Below, one piece after another: positions 17,208 through 26,300 of a stretch of DNA of 58,530 nucleotides (its first letter is position 1; the number at the start of each line of letters is the position of its first letter). Under the pieces are notes generated by a model that saw only the letters and a list, made by a program, of their open reading frames with translations, ran no database searches and was not told the DNA's origin. Source of the DNA: Acidobacteriota bacterium (GTDB taxonomy: Bacteria > Acidobacteriota > Vicinamibacteria > Vicinamibacterales > UBA2999); assembly GCA_013140775.1 (NCBI GenBank), contig JABFSA010000091.1, positions 1 to 58,530 on the forward strand, read 5' to 3'. A program made the translations under genes and the position numbers.

Positions 17208-18215
17208 TCAGACGACGAGGGTGGATGTTCGCGACGAATGCGGATTCGCGCGAAGCAGACGATCGGTGAGGACACTCCAGACGGCGAACGACAAGCGGCG
17301 TCGATCGTGGCGCGCGATGTCTTTCCGCCAGAACTGTCCGAGCACGAGCTGGCACTCGCTGTCGAGATCGCCGATCTCGAGCGGAGTCTTGTGCTCGACC
17401 GCGTATCGCGCGAGCACTTCTGGCGACGGGCCTTCGCTGTTGGCAATAACAACGTCCACGGGCCGGCCGATCGCTTTCTCAATCCAGCGCGCGGCATCGG
17501 CCGCCGTGAACCCGGACATCCCTCGTCCTTCGGTCAGCAGGTTCGCAATGAGAATCACTGGCCCTCGCACCTCGGCCAGCGCTTCCTTCACGCCACGCAC
17601 CAGCACCGGCGGCATGAGGCTTGTGAAGAAGCTTCCGGGTCCGATGATGACCGCGTCGAACCCCCGGATGGCATCAGCGACGGTGGGGTGAATGGAGGCA
17701 TCCGGGGCCAGCCAGAGACGCTTGACCTGGTGTCCGCGCAACTGTTCGGCATCAACCTCGACCTCGCCCTCGCTCAGCGAACCGTCCTGATACTCGGCAC
17801 AGATCGACGCGCGTTCGATGGTGACCGGCCACACGCGCCCCCGACAACCGAGCAGCCCTCGCAAGCCGTCTACCGCCGCCAGAAAGTCCCCGCTGTACTG
17901 CTCCATCATCGACAGCAGCAGATTGCCGCCCGTGTGCCCGCCCAGCTTTTCGTGGTGCTCGAGCGTCGGCAGGCGGGCCAACAGCACCCGACGCGCCTCA
18001 CCCTCGTTGCGCGCGAGCGCAAGCGCGCACTTCAACACGTCTCCCGGAGGCAGAACTCCCAGTTCGTCCTTCAATTGCCCGGAGCTTCCGCCGCTGTCGA
18101 ACATCGTCACCACGGCATTGAGCGTGAGCCAGGGGTTGGACTTGAGGCCCCCGAGCAGGCTCGGCAGGCCCGTTCCGCCCCCGAAGCATCCGATGTTCAG
18201 TTCCCGAAGTTCCAT
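17208..18215 (-). CDS. yvcK: YvcK/CofD-like protein, envelope and gluconeogenesis factor
   Basis: The ATG at 18215 gives 335 residues beginning ELNIGCFGGGTGLPSLL, the nucleotide-sugar binding loop of YvcK. MFDSGGSSGQLKDELG near residue 40, PPGDVLKCALAL near 57, GGHTGGNLLL near 90, and IGPGSFFTSLMP with VILIANLLTEGRGM in the second half are all family blocks. YvcK-type proteins bind UDP-sugars and help coordinate cell-wall precursor supply and growth on gluconeogenic carbon; they are cytoplasmic. A longer frame upstream lacks family sequence. Usual partners (rapZ, whiA) are not next to it. It diverges from the lipoprotein gene at 18341. Confidence 0.9.
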   Translation of the reverse strand: MELRELNIGCFGGGTGLPSLLGGLKSNPWLTLNAVVTMFDSGGSSGQLKDELGVLPPGDVLKCALALARNEGEARRVLLARLPTLEHHEKLGGHTGGNLLLSMMEQYSGDFLAAVDGLRGLLGCRGRVWPVTIERASICAEYQDGSLSEGEVEVDAEQLRGHQVKRLWLAPDASIHPTVADAIRGFDAVIIGPGSFFTSLMPPVLVRGVKEALAEVRGPVILIANLLTEGRGMSGFTAADAARWIEKAIGRPVDVVIANSEGPSPEVLARYAVEHKTPLEIGDLDSECQLVLGQFWRKDIARHDRRRLSFAVWSVLTDRLLRANPHSSRTSTLVV

Positions 18216-18340
18216 TCCACCCATTCTATCGGCCGGTGAGCCACCAATCGATCCTCCGCACTTTCGCATCCCGCACCTCCACACCCCGCACATCCGAGCC
18301 CCGCCCCTCTGGGACTGTCTTTCCAGCTACAATCCCGCCC

Positions 18341-19807
18341 ATGACGTCCTCGTCGCCGCTCGTCGTGGCGGTTGCTCTTGTGCTTGCTGCGGCCGCGGGT
18401 GGGTGTTCGACAACTTCCGCACCTCCCGCGGAACCCGCTACCAGTCCGGCTGCCGATTCCCGCGCGGATTCAGCCGAGAACGTGCGGCTGATTGGCCACA
18501 ACGACCTCCAGGGCCGCGAATCGCTCGTGGTTGTCGCCAGGGCCGACGCGGCCAATGGCAACTGGGTGTATGTCGGGCATCATGAGAACTTCTGGGACGA
18601 GACACAGAAGCTCAACGACATCACGGGCAAAATGGAGTGGAACGGCACGTCGATTCTCGACGTCAATGACGCCGCCAACCCGAAGCTCGTGTGGCACATT
18701 CCCAACGATGCCAACGCGAGTTCACGCAGCGTGTCGGTCGTGTACGACTACAAGTTCGATGGTTCCGGCAAGGACTACCTCATACGCAATTCCGAGTACG
18801 GGGACACGTTCAAGTTCCAGATCTTCGACATCACGTCACGTGGCACGGACCCGGCACAGATCGCGCTCGTGTCGGAGATCACCGCGACGCCTCAGAATTC
18901 GTGCGGGCGTGGCTGCGGCGGCACATTGATCGGCCGCGCGCACAAAGGGTGGTGGTCGCAGGAAACCGGCTACTTCTACTCGGCTGCTGGCGAACCTGGC
19001 TTTCGGAGCACGCTCGCCCAGATCTGGGATCTCAAGGATCCGACGCAGCCGAAGTTCGTCGGCCGGATGTGGATTCCCGGCCAGAAGGACGGCGAAGCCG
19101 GTTTCGAAGGGCAATATGCGCATCACCCGAACGTGGACGAAGAGAACAAGCGCGTCTACATCGGCTACCGGGAAGCGGGGCAGACTGCTGCGTTCGACAT
19201 CTCCAATCCCGCGACTCCGAAGCTCATCTGGTCGCTGGACATGAACCCGCCACACCGTGGACCGCATACCGTTTCGCCGATCGTCTACGACCGCGTGCCG
19301 AATTTCGGTGCGGACGTGCTGCCGAGAAAATACGCGCTGGTTGTGGACGAAGCGGGTGCAGCCGAAGACCTCGCTCCGTGTCGAGGTGTCAGGTCCAAGT
19401 CGTACATGCTGGACATCACGAACGACATGAAACCGTTTCCGGTGTCAGTCTGGCAGGTGCCGGCCGATCAGTACTGCAACAAAGGCGGCAGGTTCGGCCC
19501 GCATCAGAATGCCGAGACAGTCAACGGTCACATCAATCGCTTCGACGACAAGCTGGCATGGCTGGCGTACTTCAACGCCGGCATCAGAGTGGTGGACCTG
19601 TCGGATCCCTACAACCTGCGTGAGGTAGGGTCGTACGTCCCCAAGCCCACGGAAAAGTCCCACCCAATCGAGAAGGGCCAGGCGGTCGCCATCCAGATCA
19701 ACGACATCGACCTCGATGATCGTGGACTCGCGTACGCGTCGGATCGAACCGGAGCTGGACTGTTCATCCTGCAATACACCGGCACGTCCGCGCGTCAGGG
19801 TTCGTAA
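18341..19807 (+). CDS. LVIVD-repeat-type lipoprotein
   Basis: The ATG at 18341 opens a lipoprotein signal with the lipobox AAGGC (Cys22), followed by a low-complexity Ser/Ala/Pro linker; 488 residues. The body contains repeated beta-propeller-like blades of the type 'x-I-x-D-I-(S/T)-N/D-P-x-x-P-x-x-V' (SILDVNDAANPKLVWHI, then AAFDISNPATPKLIWSL and IRVVDLSDPYNLREVGSY), as in LVIVD-repeat proteins. Location: lipid-anchored, facing the periplasm or surface. The activity is not known. The M28 peptidase gene begins 12 bases after its stop, so they are probably one operon. Confidence 0.75.
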   Translation: MTSSSPLVVAVALVLAAAAGGCSTTSAPPAEPATSPAADSRADSAENVRLIGHNDLQGRESLVVVARADAANGNWVYVGHHENFWDETQKLNDITGKMEWNGTSILDVNDAANPKLVWHIPNDANASSRSVSVVYDYKFDGSGKDYLIRNSEYGDTFKFQIFDITSRGTDPAQIALVSEITATPQNSCGRGCGGTLIGRAHKGWWSQETGYFYSAAGEPGFRSTLAQIWDLKDPTQPKFVGRMWIPGQKDGEAGFEGQYAHHPNVDEENKRVYIGYREAGQTAAFDISNPATPKLIWSLDMNPPHRGPHTVSPIVYDRVPNFGADVLPRKYALVVDEAGAAEDLAPCRGVRSKSYMLDITNDMKPFPVSVWQVPADQYCNKGGRFGPHQNAETVNGHINRFDDKLAWLAYFNAGIRVVDLSDPYNLREVGSYVPKPTEKSHPIEKGQAVAIQINDIDLDDRGLAYASDRTGAGLFILQYTGTSARQGS

Positions 19808-19819
19808 CGTCTTCCTCGC

Positions 19820-21223
19820 ATGTCTCTGAGCCGACGCGCGGTACTGAGCCAGCTGCTGCTGGGTGCGCCCCTTGGTGGGGCGCTGCTGGCGAGCCGTGCG
19901 TACACGCAGGCCCCCACTCGCACGTCGTGGCTGAATCCGTATCGCGACGCGACATCTCGCCTGATCCACGCTTCCACCAAAGATGACTTTGCCTGGCGAA
20001 GGCTGGCAGAGCTGACGGATACGTTTGGGCATCGGCTCAGCGGATCGGAAAACCTCGAGCGTGCGATCGGCTGGGCCGCCGAGACGATGAAGCGCGACGG
20101 TCTCGAGAACGTCCGGACCGAGCCCGTGATGGTGCCGCGCTGGGTTCGCGGGCGGGAGAGCGCAGAGATCGTCAGTCCTCCGCGTCATCCTGTGGCTATC
20201 CTGGGGCTCGGCGGCTCGATCGCGACGCCGCCCGAAGGCATCGAAGCCGACATCCTCGTTGTCAACGGGTTCGACGAACTTCGCGAGCGCGCGGCTGAAG
20301 TCAAAGGGCGCATCGTGCTCTTCAACGCGCCCTTCACAACCTACGGCGACACGGTGAACTACCGGACTGGCGGTCCTCGATCGGCATCGCAACTTGGCGC
20401 CGTGGCTGCGCTCGTGCGTTCGGTCGGGCCCACGGGCCTTCGGACCCCGCACACAGGGAGCCTGCAATACGGTCCAAGCGCCCCACCGATTCCGGCGGCG
20501 TCTGTCTCGGCCGAGGACGCCGATCGCATTGCGCGTCTCGTGGCGCGCGGCATCACGGTCCGCGTCCGTCTCAAGATGGAGGCACATGCCGAGGCCGACG
20601 CTCCCTCCGCGAACGTCGTCGGTGAGATCCGCGGCCGCCTCCGTCCTCAGGAAATCGTGCTGCTCGGCGGGCATCTCGACTCCTGGGATGTCGGTACCGG
20701 AGCCTCCGACGATGGCGTGGGATGTATTGCGACGTGGGAAGCCGCGCGCCTGATCATGTCGCTCGGCCTCAGGCCGCGCCGCACAATACGCGTCGTGCTG
20801 TGGGTCAACGAAGAGAACGGTTTGCGTGGCGCCAATGCCTACGCAGAGAAGCACGCAGCGCAGGCTGCTGACCATGTCTTCGCACTGGAATCCGATTCCG
20901 GCGTCTTCGAACCCGCGAGCCTGGGTTTCACCGGAAGCTCTGGCGCCAGGACCGTCATGCGTGACATTGCGAGTCTGCTTTCCCCGCTGGGCATGGCGGA
21001 GATGGTTGGCGGCGGGGGAGGGGCAGACATCGGGCCCATCTCACAAGCCGGCAACACCCCCATGGCGGCGTACCTGGGTAACCCGGCACGGTACTTTGCT
21101 ATTCACCACACGGACGCCGACACCGTTGAACGAATTGCGCCTGCGGAGGTCGCGAAAGCGGCTGCCGCTATCGCCGTTGTCGCGTACGTCGTCGCGGAGA
21201 TGCCGGATCAATTGCCTCGGTAA
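19820..21223 (+). CDS. Exported M28 family metallopeptidase
   Basis: The 467-residue protein begins MSLSRRAVLSQLLLG, a twin-arginine-like export signal. A PA-type insert lies at about 110-240 (ADILVVNGFDELRERAAEVKGRIVLF). The di-zinc peptidase core carries the M28 ligands: GGHLDSWDVGTGASDDG near 282 (His and Asp), NEENG near 330 (catalytic Glu and ligand), LESDSG near 356 (Asp) and IHHTDADT near 427 (His). All key residues are present. It would release N-terminal residues from peptides in the periplasm or outside. It follows the lipoprotein gene closely. Confidence 0.9.
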   Translation: MSLSRRAVLSQLLLGAPLGGALLASRAYTQAPTRTSWLNPYRDATSRLIHASTKDDFAWRRLAELTDTFGHRLSGSENLERAIGWAAETMKRDGLENVRTEPVMVPRWVRGRESAEIVSPPRHPVAILGLGGSIATPPEGIEADILVVNGFDELRERAAEVKGRIVLFNAPFTTYGDTVNYRTGGPRSASQLGAVAALVRSVGPTGLRTPHTGSLQYGPSAPPIPAASVSAEDADRIARLVARGITVRVRLKMEAHAEADAPSANVVGEIRGRLRPQEIVLLGGHLDSWDVGTGASDDGVGCIATWEAARLIMSLGLRPRRTIRVVLWVNEENGLRGANAYAEKHAAQAADHVFALESDSGVFEPASLGFTGSSGARTVMRDIASLLSPLGMAEMVGGGGGADIGPISQAGNTPMAAYLGNPARYFAIHHTDADTVERIAPAEVAKAAAAIAVVAYVVAEMPDQLPR

Positions 21224-21342
21224 CGACGAAACCACGAAGAGACGAAGAACCCGACAGGCAGGCTTTACAGAAGCGTTACCCCTCCGTCTCCGACCAGTGA
21301 CCTCCGGTGACTAGCCTCAATCGCATAGACCCCTTCGGGGGA

Positions 21343-21370
21343 CCTGGGCATCCTCACCCTCATGCCCAGG
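21343..21370. promoter_or_regulatory. 5' leader hairpin next to the sulfotransferase ribosome site
   Basis: CCTGGGCAT (21343-21351) and ATGCCCAGG (21362-21370) form a perfect 9-bp stem with a 10-base loop, just before the AGGAGG ribosome site at 21372-21377. A small CCCC-TTC-GGGG hairpin at 21330-21340 precedes it. The position suggests translational control, stability or an upstream terminator; which one is unknown. Confidence 0.45.
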
Positions 21371-21382
21371 CAGGAGGTTCTC

Positions 21383-22183
21383 ATGTCGGACGTCATCCGT
21401 CAGCTTCACGCCACGCATTCGCGTTACAAGCCGGTCTTCGTGATCGGGTTTCCGCGCTCTGGAACGAGCTTGATGTGTCAACTTCTTCGCCGCTACTTGA
21501 AGGTGAGTTTCGGCACGGAGAGCCAGTTCATCATTCGCTATCTCCGGCGCCTGCCACGGTTCGGTGATCTACGTAACGAGACGCTGGAACTTCGGCAGCT
21601 CTTTCCCGACGCGCAGTTCGTGCACGTCGTACGAGATGGCCGCGACGTGACGCTCTCGATACGGAAGGAAAGCTTTGGATCGAAGAACGCCTGCGAGACG
21701 GCGCAACTCTGGGCACGGGATCTCGAGTCGATCCAGCGCTTCTCGAGCCATCTCCCTGCCGGGTGTTTCTTTGAATTGAAGTACGAGCAGCTGACGGAGC
21801 AGCCGGCGAAGATTCTCGGCGACCTTGCGGCCTTCCTGGGTATCGAGGACCCTGACAATCGCCTGCGTTCCTACATCGCCGCCCACGCGCTTGACGACGT
21901 GAGAATGGGAAACTCAGGCAAGTGGTATCAGCGGCTCTCAGAGCGTGATGTTGAAAGGTTTGAGGGTGTGGCTGGTGAAATGCTCGAACATTACGGCTAC
22001 CATCTCGCCTTTCAGGGCCGCGCACGACCCGTGTCGCGCCTCGAGCAATCGTACTGGCGGCTTCGCGGCAGTACTGACAGATGGTTCATGCGGCGCTACT
22101 GGGAACACGAAACTACTAAAGGTACCGAAATCTTCGTACCTTCGCGTCTTCGTGGTTCCGATCTTTCTATCGAAGTTCAGTGA
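21383..22183 (+). CDS. Sulfotransferase family protein, shortened
   Basis: The ATG at 21383 sits six bases after AGGAGG, which decides the start over the frame's upstream ATG; 266 residues. VFVIGFPRSGTSLM near residue 20 is the PAPS 5'-phosphosulfate loop and FVHVVRDGRDVTLSIRKE near 77 is the 3'-phosphate-binding region; FELKYEQLTEQP follows. Only about 45 residues separate the two motifs, against well over 100 in typical bacterial members, and the expected 'KTP' segment is missing, so an in-frame deletion is likely. The last 25 codons run through a CACGAAG-type inverted repeat. It ends 17 bases inside the convergent YjbQ-like gene. Activity is doubtful. Confidence 0.75.
   Translation: MSDVIRQLHATHSRYKPVFVIGFPRSGTSLMCQLLRRYLKVSFGTESQFIIRYLRRLPRFGDLRNETLELRQLFPDAQFVHVVRDGRDVTLSIRKESFGSKNACETAQLWARDLESIQRFSSHLPAGCFFELKYEQLTEQPAKILGDLAAFLGIEDPDNRLRSYIAAHALDDVRMGNSGKWYQRLSERDVERFEGVAGEMLEHYGYHLAFQGRARPVSRLEQSYWRLRGSTDRWFMRRYWEHETTKGTEIFVPSRLRGSDLSIEVQ
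22103..22158. repeat. CACGAAG-type inverted repeat at convergent gene ends
   Basis: GAACACGAA (22103-22111) pairs imperfectly with TTCGTGGTTC (22149-22158), and inside it GGTACCGAA (22121-22129) pairs with TTCGTACC (22133-22140). The same word family occurs at 21226-21250 and in the hairpin at 30032-30106. It is translated as the tail of the sulfotransferase. It is probably a mobile palindromic repeat acting as a terminator. Confidence 0.5.
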
Positions 22184-23243
22184 GGGTGGCTTCGACGACG
22201 CGGGTCTGGCGCGGCGCGCGCTGCCACTGCACGAGGATCGGACTTTGATAGGTGCCCTCGATGATCCCGTTCGACCCGTCCTGGCGCTCGGACACGAGCA
22301 GGCTGACCGACCGCTGCATCCTGAAGAATCGCGCTGCCGGCACCGCCAGCGAGCGCGCCAGTACTTTTTCGACAATCGATCCGCGTAGGCCGAGCGTATC
22401 GAGACTCTGGTTGAGCACCCTGACGAAGTCGTACTTCGCGTAGCCGATCGTCTTAGCCGGCACCGCACGCGGGTTCGCAAGGGCGTGGCGGCTCTTCTCC
22501 GCGAAGAAGCGAAGCGGGTTCCTCAGCACTTCCGCCAGGTCGTACTTCATCAGGAGCGTTTCGTACTCGTTGACGGTCAGCGCTGAGTGACGCTCGGTCG
22601 GGTCGAGCACGATCCTGAGGCGGCCTTTGCCGACGCCTGAGCTCGCGACGAACTCAGACAGGCTTTCGTACACGCCGAGCCGGGGATCCTTGAGGTTGAC
22701 CGAGTCGATCGGGTGCCCGGATACCGGCACCTCGATACGAGTCTTCCGGACGACCCGCTCCTCGCGGAAGCCGATGAGACGGGCCAGACGCCGCCGTGGA
22801 CGTCCGTCCACCACACCGTCCAGATCGACGAAGAATACTGACTCGCCCGGGCGGTTGGGGTGCGTGACGCAGGCACGAAGGCCGCCGGCCATGAACGCCA
22901 GATGTGAGTCGGCGTTCTTTGGTTCAACCTCACGTTGCTGAGGATCCAGGTCGTCGCGCCGTTCCAGGCGGTCGTGTTCGTAGCCCGCTCCTTCCGGAAA
23001 CAGGCGACGGAACGCTTCGATGTAACTGGGGACGTGGGCCGGTGTCAGCCGATTGATCAGGCTCCTGTCGAGAAAGCCCGCCGTCGTGTGCGACGACCAA
23101 TATAAACAGTGGGGAAACGACGCGACGGCCTCGTGCTCGGCCGAGAAGTGGGATCTCAACTCCACCAGGTCGAAACGCGACCTGGGAAGGAGTTCAAGTG
23201 AGACATCGAGCGGCTTGGACGCCGCCAGGTTGTGTTGTGGCAC
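22167..23243 (-). CDS. YjbQ-like (UPF0047) protein with C-terminal extension
   Basis: The frame is open to 23684, but the region upstream of about 23250 is antisense to the TamB-like gene and lacks family sequence, so I place the start at the GTG at 23243; 358 residues. SSHTTAGFLD near residue 51, GYEHDRLERRDD near 87 and ADSHLAFMAGG near 111 match the His-rich active-site pattern of the YjbQ/UPF0047 fold, although the segment between them is longer than usual. YjbQ proteins are normally about 130-140 residues; here some 200 more follow (from about 150 on), with GRLRIVLDPTERH and EYETLLMKYDLAEVL, that I do not recognise. The function is unknown. The start codon is uncertain. Confidence 0.6.
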   Translation of the reverse strand: MPQHNLAASKPLDVSLELLPRSRFDLVELRSHFSAEHEAVASFPHCLYWSSHTTAGFLDRSLINRLTPAHVPSYIEAFRRLFPEGAGYEHDRLERRDDLDPQQREVEPKNADSHLAFMAGGLRACVTHPNRPGESVFFVDLDGVVDGRPRRRLARLIGFREERVVRKTRIEVPVSGHPIDSVNLKDPRLGVYESLSEFVASSGVGKGRLRIVLDPTERHSALTVNEYETLLMKYDLAEVLRNPLRFFAEKSRHALANPRAVPAKTIGYAKYDFVRVLNQSLDTLGLRGSIVEKVLARSLAVPAARFFRMQRSVSLLVSERQDGSNGIIEGTYQSPILVQWQRAPRQTRVVEATLTELR

Positions 23244-23345
23244 CCGACGAGACGGTAGCGTAGCACAGAGGACCCTACCTGTGGGGCTCGGGCGCCTGCG
23301 GGATCCCTCTTGTGGTGGGCGGCGTACAGCGTACGATGGGGGTGT

Positions 23346-26300
23346 ATGGTCAGGCGCATCGGCATCGTCATCGCGGCCCTGGTGGCTGCTGCGGGGATGC
23401 TGCTGCTCCTGGTCCATCTCCCGATCGTGCGGCGCGGGGTGTTGGATTACGTGCGTTCGCGTCTGCAGCGCGACTTTCAGCTGGTTCTCGACGCCTCGCG
23501 GCTCGACTACAACCTGGCGGCACTGAGTTTCGGCCTGGCCGACGTCCGCGTGTCGGCCGAGGGACACACAGACGAACCGTTTGTGAAGTCTGAGTACATT
23601 GCCGTACAGCTCTCGCGAAGCACGTTCTTCGGCACCGTTCAGGTCAACCAGCTCTCGCTCACCAACGCCGCAGTCTTCGTGCACCGGCGGGCGGACGGGA
23701 CGTCCAATCTCCCGACCTCAGAGCCGGGTGGCGACGAAGAACCGGATGCGCTCCCCATTGCCCGTATCGGCGCGCCGCGTCTGACCGTCGATTTTGTCGA
23801 TGACGCCGCGGACCTGCAGATGCAGATTCCCGGCGTGGCCATTCAGTTAGCGCGCGACAGCGGTTCCATCGCGTTGGCGCAACCTGCGTCAATCCGCGTG
23901 GGCGAGCGGACGATGACGCTTTCGATGTTCAACTCGCAGGCGACATTCGACGGCCGCACGCTGGGCTTGATGGACGGGCAGTTGCGGTCCGACGAAATCG
24001 CGCTCGATCTCGGCGGGTCGCTGGTGCTGATTGCCAGGGAGCCGTCGATGGACCTCGCCGTGCGCGGCACTGGCAACATCGCACGGTTAGCCCGTTGGGG
24101 GATCCCCGAGGGCGATGTACCTGAGGGGACGCTCGCGTTCGACGGTCAAGTATCGGGCCCGCTCGCAGATCCTCGAGCGCAGCTCAATCTGACGAGCGAG
24201 CGAATCGCGATGGGCGATCTCGTCGCCACAGACCTCAGCGGTCGTGCTCTGGCTTCGAGCGCGCGTCTCGATCTCGAATCGCTGCAACTGGCCGTCGCGT
24301 CCGGACGGGTGAACGCCGCGGCGTCGTTCCCGTTTGCGGCGACCGAAGAGCGTCGCGTCACGGCGTCCTGGGACGGCGTGGATGTCACCGCCGCAACCCG
24401 GCTGGCCGCACCAGACGCGGAATATCTCCCAAGCGGTTCCAGCTCCGGCCAGCTCGCCGCCAATGGTGTTGGCAACGAGCTAACCGGTTGGAGCGGGTCG
24501 GTGACGCTCGCACTCGCTGGTGGGCGAAATGCGCGCGGCAGGCTCGCGGCGCCGGGCGAAACAACGCTGACGTTGAACGACGGCCAGTGGCGCGTCGCGG
24601 GTCGCCATCGAGTGGCTGGAGTCGCTCCGCTCGAGCTCGCCGGACGAGGTCAGCTGCGCGCGGGGCAGCCGCTGTCGGAAGTGGCGATGGATGCTGGCAA
24701 TGTGTCGCTTGCAGAGACCAGCGTGCCGTCACTTCTCATGGCGCTTCGGGACGTCGGGCTCATGACGGGCGATCCGTCGGTGTTGAGGGCCGGGAGCCTC
24801 GAAGCGCGATTCGAAATTGCCGGCCCCCTTACTGATCCTCAAGCCATGGGCAATGCGATCGTGACAGATCTCGCCGGCGAAGGGTTCAGTGTGCCGTCCG
24901 TTCGAACCGAGATCGCCGGTCGTCCCCTGCGTCCGGACCTTACTTACAGTGCCGAGGGACCAGCCGCCACGGTGTCGGGTCAACGTCTGAGCGATCTGCG
25001 AGCCAGCGGACGACTGACGGATATGGCGGGCCCTTCCGGACTTGCCCTTGTCATCGATGCGATGACTGCCAGCCAGACGGACGGACCTGGCCGGCTATCC
25101 GGCACCGCCTCGTACGAGATTGCATCGACCAGGTACACAGCATCTCTCGATGGAACGGATTGGCAGATCACTTCAACAGACGACCTGCCCGCCAGCGGGC
25201 TCGTCAACCTGCGCTTCGCCGGGATGGGGACGGCGGCAGCTCCAGGCGGTGAGGGTGAGCTCACGGTGCGCGATGCCTCATGGCAGGGCAACGCGCTTGG
25301 CGAACTGGGAGCCGTCGTCAGGCTCGACGGCGGTCCAGCGGCACTCATCGAGGCCCGAGCCCCTGATTTCAGCGCCACCGCAACGGCGCGGATAGACATC
25401 GCGGCGCCGCATCAGGCTGTGGTCGATGTGCGAGCCGACAGTCTGAACCTTGCTCGTCTGCTTCGCGACATCGAAACGCCGACACCAATCGCGGGTCAGA
25501 CAACCGCCTCGGTCCACTTCGAGGGCACGCTCGACGCATGGCGCACGGGGACCGGGTTGGTTGAAGTCACAGCCCTTGATGCAACCGCTGGTGAGTTGCC
25601 GATTCGCTTCACGGAGCCTGCCCGGGCCCGATACGAGGGCCAGCGTATTTATCTGGATCGGTTCGAGGCATCGGCGGGCGAGACCTCGCTGTCGGCGATT
25701 GGCAGTCTGCCGGCGTTCGAAGCCGACCCGGAGGCGCAGGGGCTGCTCCTTGTCCTGACCGGAGGTGTCGGTGAGGTCGCGCGTGCCGTCGCTGCAACCG
25801 GGATCACGGAGTTGCCGATGAACGGCGGGACGGGCCCGGTGGCGCTCTTTGCCCGCGTGACCGGTTCGGCACAGACGCCGCTCGTTGCGGCGGATCTCGA
25901 AGTCGGGCCGGGCACGATTTCGCTGCTCGACCTCCCGTCGATTTCGAATGTTCGCGTCAGAGCCCATGCCGCCGGAGGCTGGCTCGAACTGCGTGAAGGG
26001 TTCTTGACGTATCAGGATGCCGAAGTGAGTGCGACCGGACGCGCGCCGCTTTCGTGGGCGATGCCCTCGGCTGGCCCGCCCGCCGGCGGCGCCGAGGTGC
26101 ACGCGCGGGCCACGAATCTGACCGCGGCCGTCCTGTCACCGTTCCTGGATCCTTCCACCGTGAACGAGATCTCCGGTTCCCTGGACGCCTCGCTTGAAGC
26201 GACGAGCGCGGAAATGGATCTGTCGTCGGTGACAGGCTATTTCCAGATCGACCGTCTCGATCTTCGCGTCGCGGATCTGCCGGTGTCGCAGCGCGTCCCC

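Noticed and set aside
23244..23684. N-terminal extension of the YjbQ-like frame
   Set aside because: The extra 147 codons are antisense to the start of the TamB-Omp85 gene and contain no family sequence; the start was set at 23243.
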